Source: Synechococcus sp. CS-1330 (lineage in GTDB: Bacteria; Cyanobacteriota; Cyanobacteriia; PCC-6307; Cyanobiaceae). From it: a stretch of 33,580 bases of DNA. The stretch covers positions 1 to 33,580 of the forward strand of contig JAHLYR010000011.1 of NCBI GenBank assembly GCA_025128025.1, written 5' to 3'. Of this stretch, positions 24,371-30,506 are shown piece after piece; the stretch's first letter is position 1, and each line of letters starts with the position of its first letter. A program made the position numbers and the translations under genes. Below the pieces are notes generated by a model. The model saw nothing but the letters and a program-made list of their open reading frames with translations, did no database searches and had not been told where the DNA came from.

Positions 24371-24433
24371 ACACCTTCATTTGCTCCTGTCATAAACAGA
24401 GTAGGTGGCCACTAAAATCTGGCCTGAAGGTGT
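24371..24433. repeat. 9-bp perfect inverted repeat flanking 45 bp
   Basis: ACACCTTCA (24371-24379) is repeated in inverted form as TGAAGGTGT (24425-24433), followed by TTTTA. The interior holds two GGCC tetranucleotides. It lies between the convergent DUF389 and MscS genes. It could be a shared hairpin terminator or the ends of a small mobile-element relic. Confidence 0.4.
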
Positions 24434-24515
24434 TTTACTCCCATCGACGACATGCCCTTCATCTAGAAACGGCAAAACCACATGGGACGCGCCAGCGGCT
24501 GCTGGATAGCTTCAT

Positions 24516-25439
24516 TCAGTCGGATCGCAGGCGGACATCCAGCGGATCCGGTTCCACCAGCTTCAGGGTCGTAGAACCCAGCGTCACTACCCCGCCGCTA
24601 TTGGCAAAGGCATCCAGCACCCCCATCGCGAGACGATCGCGGGTGCTACGCCGCTGCTTGTAGTCGACCAAGTAGCGGAGTGTGAACTCTAGCCAGTTGT
24701 CGGTAATCATCAGCGTCACCGCTGGCTCCAGACTGGCATTCTCGAGCAAGTAACGCCGCACGAGTTGCTGCCAGGCCAGGCGTGAATCGCGGATCAGATC
24801 TTCAGTGCAGACCTCCCGCAGCACCTCCTCCAGCAGCTGTCGAACCAGCCGGTGATCGCAGCCGTGCTGCACCGGAATGCGCACCTCGTCCCAGAGAAAG
24901 GGGAAGTCACCGGAGTAGTTGAACACCGGCTGCTTGAAAACGAAGCTGTTGGCGATCCGCACCACCCGGCCGGTGTAGAGATCCGAAGCCACCCATTCAC
25001 CCAGTTCCATCAGGGTGGTGCGCAGGATGCCAATGTCGATCACGTCGCCGCGGATGCCACCCAGCTGCACCCGTTCACCGGGGGCGTAAAAGTTTCCGAA
25101 GGAAATGGCAATCCAGCCGGCGATGCTGCCGAACACCTCCTGGAGAGCGAAGGCGATACCGGCGCTCGCCACCCCGATGGCCACGGTGAGTCCGCCGAGT
25201 CGGTCGCGGAACACCACTGTGATCAGCAGAGCCACTGCCAGCCATCCACCCAGGGTGACTAGTTTGCGAGCGTAGTAGCGGCTGTCAGGGTCATTGAGGC
25301 GGCGGATCAGCGTGGCCTGCATCAGCTTGACCAGCAGCACGATCGCCCCGGCACCGACGAGTGCCGCCAGTAATTTGCTCACCAGCGGCATTTGCCACCA
25401 GCTGCTACCGGAGACGATCAGGATCGGCGAGATGTCCAC
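24516..25439 (-). CDS. MscS-family mechanosensitive ion channel
   Basis: A 307-aa protein starting at GTG 25439, with GGAGA about 10 nt upstream. Three hydrophobic helices: [36 protein letters not shown], and the pore helix [20 protein letters not shown] followed by [21 protein letters not shown]. The beta domain follows: [36 protein letters not shown]. It is a small MscS homologue that would release solutes on hypo-osmotic shock, a sensible partner to the solute genes at 11-22 kb. It is convergent with DUF389 and lies just downstream of the ClpB relic on the same strand. Confidence 0.9.
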   Translation of the reverse strand: MDISPILIVSGSSWWQMPLVSKLLAALVGAGAIVLLVKLMQATLIRRLNDPDSRYYARKLVTLGGWLAVALLITVVFRDRLGGLTVAIGVASAGIAFALQEVFGSIAGWIAISFGNFYAPGERVQLGGIRGDVIDIGILRTTLMELGEWVASDLYTGRVVRIANSFVFKQPVFNYSGDFPFLWDEVRIPVQHGCDHRLVRQLLEEVLREVCTEDLIRDSRLAWQQLVRRYLLENASLEPAVTLMITDNWLEFTLRYLVDYKQRRSTRDRLAMGVLDAFANSGGVVTLGSTTLKLVEPDPLDVRLRSD

Positions 25440-25454
25440 CCGCTGAACTCTCCG

Positions 25455-25819
25455 CTAGACGAGTACCGAATGCTTGGCTGGATCGCACTGGCTGACGCGC
25501 ATCGAGCATTCTCCCATCCCCTGTGGACTTTGGCCAACTTCCACTGTGATCGTGTACCTTCCAGTGAATTGGCCGGCCAAAATGCCCTTTGCAATAGGGA
25601 GTTGCAGTTCCCGTTGGATGGCGCGCTTGAGCGACTGAACTGGTGAACGGGGACGGAGCCCATACCGGCGAGCCAGGCAAGATCGTGAATCTCCACAGCA
25701 TAGGGGTGCCGCCGCAGCGCTTCGGTGAGCTGGCCGCCCTCTGCGTAGCCCAGATACTCGTAGCCCGGAGGCGCGCCGATCAGCCGGCTCACGGCTTGCT
25801 TCCCCATGCACCTTCTCAA
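25455..25819 (-). pseudogene. clpB: ClpB chaperone relic: C-terminal fragments with deletion and frameshift
   Basis: One frame (from about 25804) reads [20 protein letters not shown] then [21 protein letters not shown], which matches the second AAA+ module of ClpB ([38 protein letters not shown]). It then jumps to [13 protein letters not shown], the ClpB sequence near the C-terminus (LDWLAxxGYDPVYGARP), so around 130 codons are deleted. After a frameshift near 25630-25640 the second frame reads [20 protein letters not shown] then [13 protein letters not shown], the ClpB end. Clearly non-functional. It neighbours a CbpA/CbpM operon, and in several proteobacteria clpB follows cbpA-cbpM. Confidence 0.85.
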
Positions 25820-26216
25820 GGTCTTCCCTAGTTATAACGAGTCATGGGTCGGAGCGACCTTGAGGCGATAGCTGCCGTGCCTGAGGCGGCAGGGCAAAGA
25901 CAATGGATCCCAACCGGTTGTCGCCATGGATGAAGTCGATATCTTGTAGATGCTGCTCAGGGAGAAGGCGGCCATTGCAGTCAATAGCCTGCCTGGCATT
26001 TGTGAATCCTGAGATTCGGGATCGAGTCAAGATAGCGCCACATGATCTTATTAAGTGCAGTCACACTCTAGTAAACAAGATTCCAATCAGATGATATTTG
26101 CAGGATCTCTAGTACGCCAGTAGATGGCCGCCTTGATTCGGTGAGGGCTATAGCGTGCTAGGTGATGAGCGCTAAGGTTCCCGTGAGCTCCAACGCGGCG
26201 GCCAAGATGCGGGTGG
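25820..26216. other. Gene-poor stretch between ClpB relic and 91-aa ORF
   Basis: About 400 nt. A minus-strand frame of 62 codons (26030-25842) reads EQHLQDIDFIHGDNRLGSIV then FALPPQARQ, which looks coding-like, but it has no recognised family and no clear ribosome-binding site. I treat it as a possible small gene or relic. Nothing else seen. Confidence 0.3.
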
Positions 26217-26492
26217 CTATGAGTTCTTCTCGACAATGACAATCGGGATGGAACCTGGATGCATTGTGTGGGTATGGTTGTAAGCGGCTTCAGCCGATGC
26301 TCTGTAGTCATTAGAAGCTTCGCCTTCCCATAGGCAGTCGGCGCGGCCGCATTTAGGCTTCCATACTGGATGAAGCACTGTAAGCTGCTTTTCTAGCTCC
26401 AGCGCCGCCAGTCTTGAAGAAAACTGAGTCAGTGTGGCTGCCAAGAAACCTGCATCAATAGTCGGCGATTGGAGGTTATCGTTGGAATTCAT
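26217..26492 (-). CDS. Hypothetical protein, 91 aa
   Basis: The product has an amphipathic N-terminal helix (DAGFLAATLTQFSSRLAALE) and a middle with two cysteines six residues apart and a Trp-rich context (VWKPKCGRADCLWEGEAS). No signal peptide or membrane segment. Not recognised. Base composition is moderate and flanking DNA carries relics, so this could be an acquired gene or an old fragment. No clear ribosome-binding site before ATG 26492. Confidence 0.4.
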   Translation of the reverse strand: MNSNDNLQSPTIDAGFLAATLTQFSSRLAALELEKQLTVLHPVWKPKCGRADCLWEGEASNDYRASAEAAYNHTHTMHPGSIPIVIVEKNS

Positions 26493-26708
26493 TAGTGGGG
26501 TTGTGCTTTCAAATAATTATAGCCCAGATTTCTGATCTAGGGTGCTGCGGTTTTGAGGCAAATTCGATGCACATGCTTAAGCCGCCAGGCTGACTGACTG
26601 CCCCATCTCCTCCGAGAAGCGCCCGCGAGTCGGATAACGGTGCGTACAAGCGGCTTAGCCTGCGGGTAGGGATAATTACTTTTAGGAACTAGTGCCCTCA
26701 AGTCTCAA

Positions 26709-27530
26709 TCAATTATCGATGAACACCGAATGTGCGGTACGCACGACCCGTGGATCGGGATCACCGACAATGTCGTGGTTCTTGTGCTCGTAATCCAGTG
26801 CATTGAGCACGCTGCGAATGGCGCCGAGGCGAGCTCGCCTCTTCTCGTTGGAGTTGATGATTGTCCATGGCGCCACGAGTGTGTCGGTGGCGAGCAGCAT
26901 CTCGTTGCGAGTTTCGGTGTACTCGTCGTACTTCGCCACACTGACCTCGTCGACGGGCGACATCTTCCACTGCTTGAGCGGATCTTGGCGCCGGTCTTCG
27001 AAGCGCAGCTTCTGCCGCCCCTGGGAAACGGTGAACCACATTTTGAAGAGCAAGATCCCACTGCTGACTAGTGACTGCTCGAAGGAAGGAACCTGGCGGA
27101 GGAACAGGGCGTGCTCTTGTGGTGTGCAGAAACCCATCACCTTCTCGACGCCGGCCCGGTTGTACCACGACCTATCGAACATCGTGATTTCTCCAGCCGA
27201 TGGCAGGTGCGGGACGTAGCGCTGGAAGTACCACTGGGTCACTTCGGCATCATTGGGTTTCAACAGGGCGACATGGTCACTGCCGCGAGGGTTGAGGTGT
27301 TCGCGGAAGCGCTTCATCGATCCACCCTTACCCGCCGCATCACGACCTTCAAACAGGAGCACCACTCGTTGTCCGACAGACTTAATGTGACGCTGCGCCT
27401 TTAGCAGTTCGATCTGGAGCGATTCGAGGTCTCGCTTGTAGTCCTTCTTGTCGATCGGTTCATCGTAGGGAAGATGGTTCTGCATCTCCACGATTGTCTC
27501 GACGGGCGATGGGGGGTGCTTCTTGCTCAT
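26709..27530 (-). CDS. ppk2: Polyphosphate kinase 2 (PPK2)
   Basis: From ATG 27530 (273 aa), chosen because AAGG lies just before it and because the 15 residues upstream overlap the preceding ORF. Features: KDYKRDLESLQIELLKAQRH, Walker A VVLLFEGRDAAGKGGSMKRF, RGSDHVALLKPNDAEVTQWY, Walker B ITMFDRSWYNRAGVEKVMGF, and the lid region RRQDPLKQWKMSPVDEVSVA. PPK2 enzymes use polyphosphate to phosphorylate nucleotides (or the reverse). This one-domain form with KMSPVDxxS is the GDP/ADP-using class. It would link phosphate reserve to nucleotide pools under stress. The upstream 61-aa ORF has a similar AAGG start context. Confidence 0.93.
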   Translation of the reverse strand: MSKKHPPSPVETIVEMQNHLPYDEPIDKKDYKRDLESLQIELLKAQRHIKSVGQRVVLLFEGRDAAGKGGSMKRFREHLNPRGSDHVALLKPNDAEVTQWYFQRYVPHLPSAGEITMFDRSWYNRAGVEKVMGFCTPQEHALFLRQVPSFEQSLVSSGILLFKMWFTVSQGRQKLRFEDRRQDPLKQWKMSPVDEVSVAKYDEYTETRNEMLLATDTLVAPWTIINSNEKRRARLGAIRSVLNALDYEHKNHDIVGDPDPRVVRTAHSVFIDN

Positions 27531-27555
27531 GAGCCTTGCGATCGAGTAGCTGCCC

Positions 27556-27741
27556 TCATACCAGCGAGAGATCAAGTTTGCGGGACCCCTTGATCACAGC
27601 ACGGGCGAGATCCACTTCAGTGATCTCCGGAATCTCAACATATTCTTCGGGCCTGATCATATTGCCATCCACCCACGCAAGCCCCGGGCGGATCAGATCG
27701 TCAAGAGAATTGTTGACAAAATCGCAGTTGCTTTCTTGCAT
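27556..27741 (-). CDS. Hypothetical protein, 61 aa, upstream of ppk2
   Basis: Starts at ATG 27741 behind AAGG at short spacing. The sequence (DLIRPGLAWVDGNMIRPEEY, VEIPEITEVDLARAVIKGSR) is compact, acidic and coding-like. It ends 25 nt before the ppk2 start on the same strand, so co-transcription is likely. Not recognised; no catalytic motif or membrane segment visible. It may be a partner of the PPK2 or an unrelated small gene. Confidence 0.5.
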   Translation of the reverse strand: MQESNCDFVNNSLDDLIRPGLAWVDGNMIRPEEYVEIPEITEVDLARAVIKGSRKLDLSLV

Positions 27742-27786
27742 CGGCCTTGCGCATTGGAATGATCTAAAGGGTAAAGAGTGGTGGGT

Positions 27787-27969
27787 TTAGATGATCAGGG
27801 CCATACTACCCTCCAGCAGTACCAGGTAAGCGGACCGAACCTCACGACAATCGCGCCTGTGATCCTCAAATTCCAATTTGAGCCTCGCAAAGAGGCGTTC
27901 AGCCCCGAGAAAAATCCAGCCCTTGCTGCTTCTGCTGCTTGAGACAGCTGTTGGGCGGCTACAACGGTG
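27787..27969 (-). other. Open frame without a start codon, coding-like
   Basis: A 60-codon minus-strand frame reads KGWIFLGAERLFARLKLEFE then DHRRDCREVRSAYLVLLEGS before its stop at 27787. It has no ATG or GTG near its beginning and a stop before it at 27972, so it looks like the tail of a broken gene rather than a working one. Its family is unknown. The rest of 27742-28036 holds nothing else I can support. Confidence 0.3.
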
Positions 27970-28036
27970 CTAGGAAGGAATGGGTGGGCCGGTCTGTGAC
28001 CCTGGTCGGAGCACTCGACCAACGCGAGGCCAGACC

Positions 28037-28402
28037 ATGCCGAGCTCCGATTCTGCCGCCAGCGAGCTGGCGCAGCTGCAAGGCAGGGGCACCGCCGGTG
28101 AACTGATCGCTGAACTGGTGCGCCAGGGGCTCAAGGGCCTGAATGAGGTCGAGGCTGCTGCAGCCATTGGTGCTGATCACCACAAGCACATTGTCTAACG
28201 GCGCAACCACCGCAACGACAGCTTCTTTACTCCCTGCAAGAGCTGCGTCGACCGGGCCCTCTGGCGGTGGTGATGGAGGCCCAGCTCTCCGGGCCTCCAC
28301 CCGCAAGATGGATGAGCTGGTGAGCTCCCTCGGCACCGGCCGCTGATGTTCAGCCGCTGCCCCTACATCTAGCTCTATGCCACCTACTTGCACGGCAGAA
28401 TG
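28037..28402 (+). pseudogene. IS256-family (Mutator-type) transposase relic
   Basis: The frame from ATG 28037 reads ELIAELVRQGLKGLNEVEAA then AAIGADHHKH and stops at 28196. It continues after a stop as RRNHRND, then SFFTPCKSCVDRAL, changes frame to LAVVMEAQLSG, changes again to ASTRKMDELVSSLGTGR (28290-28343), and after a gap gives CPYI-stop-LYATYLHGR (to about 28395). These are the successive landmarks of IS256 transposases: EAExxxxIGAxxxxR, RNG, GSFFPSLLE.RRRVDxAL, AVVMEAYxxGVSTRKVDDLVAALG, PYLxLDATYLKVR. Several segments between them are missing. It is an old, unable-to-move copy. Confidence 0.8.
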
Positions 28403-28629
28403 ATTGGCTTACTGCACCGACAGAGCGCTAATATACTTGGATGACGCTTCTAGAATGGGGCTTAGCCCTCATTATGTTTTTGCGCCCCATGCCCGCCTAC
28501 AGGGTCAAAATGTGGCCACGCGGGCGTCGCTGCTGCCACTGTGCCCGAACTGCTTGAGGAGGCTTTACAAATTACGCCTTTCTGGCATCAGGATGGCTCA
28601 AGCGACCGGCCCGCTGTTGTGACATTCCG
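28403..28629 (+). other. Region before cbpA with a coding-like tail
   Basis: No confirmed gene. From 28526 to the TGA at 28633 a frame reads VPELLEEALQITPFWHQDG then SSDRPAVVTFR, ending in a TGA that overlaps the cbpA ATG. A GTG at 28541 could start a 30-aa product, but without a ribosome-binding site. It may be the last part of a lost upstream gene of the chaperone operon. A TTCTAGAA palindrome near 28450 is seen; I place no promoter. Confidence 0.3.
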
Positions 28630-29544
28630 ATGAAGTTCAAGGACTACTACGAGAGCCTCGGCATCGAGCGGGGCGCGAGCGAGACGGAGATCAAGAAGGC
28701 CTACCGGCGCCTGGCTCGCCAGAATCACCCTGACATCTCCAAGGAGGAGGGCGCCGAGGAACGCTTCAAGGAGATCAGTGAGGCCTACCAGACCCTCTCG
28801 GATCCGGAGAAGCGGCAGGCCTACGACGAGCTCGGCCGCCATCAACCTGGCGAGGACTTCCGACCGCCACCGGCATGGGACAGCCGCTTTTGGCAGGGTC
28901 AGCCCCACCAGGAGGAGGACCTCTCCGACCTCTTCGAGCAGATGGGATTCCGCTCCTCCCAGCGTCGGCGCCAGGCGGCCGGTGTGGACTTCTCGATCCG
29001 CGGCCACGACGTGGAGGCGGTGGCGAAGCTCAGCCTCGACGAGGTATGCCATGGGACCCAGGTGACCCTGGAGCGGCCCGGGGGCAACGTGTCTATCCGT
29101 GTGCCCAAAGGCGTGGCCGAGGGGGAACGGCTGCGCATTCCCGGCCGCGGTGGCCCAGGTATTGGCGGTGGCCCTGACGGAGATGTGTACCTCTTGATCC
29201 AGTTGCTCCCCCATCCGTTGTTCCGGCCGGCGGGCCACGATCTCTACCTGGAGCTGCCGGTAACCCCTTGGGAGGCAGCCCTGGGCGCCCAGATCGAGAT
29301 ACCAACCCTTTATGGCCGGGTGCTGGTGACGGTGAAACCGGGTTCGCAGGCGGGGCAGAAACTTCGCCTGGCCGGCAAGGGCCTGCCACAGCGGGGCGAA
29401 GGGACCGGTGATCTCTATGGGGTACTGCAGATCGTGATGTCCAAGGAAATTAGCGAGCCTGAACAGGAGCTCTATCGTGAGTTGGCGAGGGCGTCCTCCT
29501 TCCAGCCCCGCCCGAAGTTCACAGGAGGAACGATCCATGTCTGA
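28630..29544 (+). CDS. cbpA: CbpA-type DnaJ co-chaperone (type II J-protein)
   Basis: A 304-aa J-domain protein. The J domain (1-70) includes KDYYESLGIERGASETEIKK, AYRRLARQNHPDISKE with HPD at residues 33-35, and DPEKRQAYDELG. A short Gly/Pro-poor linker (WDSRFWQGQPHQEEDLSDLF) leads into two C-terminal substrate-binding barrels (GVDFSIRGHDVEAVAKLSLD, VSIRVPKGVAEGERLRIPGR, LYLELPVTPWEAALGAQIEI). The Cys-rich zinc-finger region of classical DnaJ is absent, as in CbpA. It delivers clients to DnaK/Hsp70. The stop overlaps the cbpM start by 8 nt. Confidence 0.92.
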   Translation: MKFKDYYESLGIERGASETEIKKAYRRLARQNHPDISKEEGAEERFKEISEAYQTLSDPEKRQAYDELGRHQPGEDFRPPPAWDSRFWQGQPHQEEDLSDLFEQMGFRSSQRRRQAAGVDFSIRGHDVEAVAKLSLDEVCHGTQVTLERPGGNVSIRVPKGVAEGERLRIPGRGGPGIGGGPDGDVYLLIQLLPHPLFRPAGHDLYLELPVTPWEAALGAQIEIPTLYGRVLVTVKPGSQAGQKLRLAGKGLPQRGEGTGDLYGVLQIVMSKEISEPEQELYRELARASSFQPRPKFTGGTIHV

Positions 29545-29845
29545 CGATCTGCTCAACCCAGCGGATGCTGAGTCGCCTGTGGAGACAGTTGAGCTGCTGA
29601 CGGCCTCGGGGCTCGCCCATGAGGAGCTGGTGGAGCTGGTGGAGTTCGGCGTGTTCGAAACCCGTCAGGGAGCAGCGGGCTGGAGCTTCCACTCCCGGGT
29701 GGTCCACCAGGCGCGTCGGGCGGTGAAGCTGCGAGACGCCTTCGGGCTCAACCCCCCCGGGATGGCCCTGGCCCTCACTTACCTGGAGAAGATCGATGCG
29801 CTTGAGCAGCGGCTGCGGGAATTAGAGTGCCTACTGCCACGTTGA
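29537..29845 (+). CDS. cbpM: CbpM-like chaperone modulator
   Basis: From ATG 29537, preceded by a full AGGAGG (29523-29528) inside the end of cbpA; 102 aa. The sequence LLTASGLAHEELVELVEFGV, FHSRVVHQARRAVKLRDAFG and LTYLEKIDALEQRLRELEC matches CbpM, a MerR-like helical protein that binds the J domain of CbpA and blocks its use by DnaK. It lacks a DNA-binding wing with certainty visible, consistent with a modulator rather than a repressor. Tightly coupled to cbpA. Confidence 0.87.
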   Translation: MSDDLLNPADAESPVETVELLTASGLAHEELVELVEFGVFETRQGAAGWSFHSRVVHQARRAVKLRDAFGLNPPGMALALTYLEKIDALEQRLRELECLLPR

Positions 29846-29864
29846 GGCCTTGGAGGCCGTTGCT

Positions 29865-30086
29865 ATGGAGGATTCTGAACTGACCAACGGATCGCTGATC
29901 ACCAGGCACCTGGGAGTGCAGAAGGTGAGTGATCTGGCCATCTACGAGGAGCATTCAGCCATTATCCAGCGGCTCTGCGCCGAGCTCGGCTTCAGGGAAC
30001 CGGCCACGGCCATGGCCTGGGTATTTGATCAGTTGGAGCAATCGCAGGATCTCCAAAAGGCCATCTTCGATCTGCTTAACGACTGA
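29865..30086 (+). CDS. Hypothetical third gene of the cbpA operon, 73 aa
   Basis: ATG 29865 has GGAGG eight nt upstream and lies 19 nt after cbpM. The small acidic helical protein (ITRHLGVQKVSDLAIYEEHS, FREPATAMAWVFDQLEQSQD) is not recognised. It has no membrane segment. Its position suggests a further partner or client adaptor of CbpA/CbpM. The in-frame TTG at 29850 is a less likely start since it overlaps the ribosome-binding site. Confidence 0.6.
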   Translation: MEDSELTNGSLITRHLGVQKVSDLAIYEEHSAIIQRLCAELGFREPATAMAWVFDQLEQSQDLQKAIFDLLND

Positions 30087-30506
30087 GTCTCAGCCGCAGC
30101 CTCCCGCAACAATCAGCAAGGCATGGGTGTCCTGGGCATAGAGCATGTCCTGCTAAGTAGTAAAGACACGGAAAGCCTCCTGAAGATACGATCTGGCATC
30201 ATCCTTTCAAGATGATCAGCCTTGCAGCCAGGGTAATAGTCTCTGACAAGGGAGATGGTCTTGCCTGGGGTAATGACCAAGGGCCTCACCAGATGACCTA
30301 AATAGGAGATCGGGAATGAATTGGAAGGTGCAACCTGTTCAAAAAATTGCTAGAGCACAGTCTTAGGTGGCCGAAGGTGAAGTCAAACCACTTGATCGAT
30401 TGGCTCTCATCAGGCTGCTCTTACAGCTGCTAATACTGCTACTCATACGGCTACTCATACTGTACCGGGGGAGTGGTCCCTTTCAGACACAACAAACAAG
30501 AATCCA
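30087..30506. other. Gene-free stretch between the chaperone operon and the H+-ATPase
   Basis: About 420 nt with no convincing ORF. It holds the 12-bp tandem repeat described separately. A minus-strand frame near 30280-30120 has some coding-like residues (VRDYYPGCKADHLERMM) but no start or family. Confidence 0.4.
30414..30461. repeat. Four tandem 12-bp repeats
   Basis: Consecutive units are GCTGCTCTTACA, GCTGCTAATACT, GCTACTCATACG and GCTACTCATACT, each starting GCT and ending in a TAC-plus-one pattern. Units 3 and 4 differ by one base. On the minus strand they could encode a Ser-rich 4-residue repeat (SMSS, RMSS, SISS) in a 31-codon ORF, but I do not call that a gene. The downstream ATPase gene ends 46 nt away. 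Confidence 0.75.

Noticed and set aside
28390-28440. CIRCE-like heat-shock operator before cbpA
   Set aside because: Only one half (GAGCGCTAA) resembles the consensus; the other arm matches about five of nine positions.
28588-29556. 322-aa minus-strand ORF opposite cbpA
   Set aside because: Antisense shadow; the plus frame has the J domain and HPD motif.
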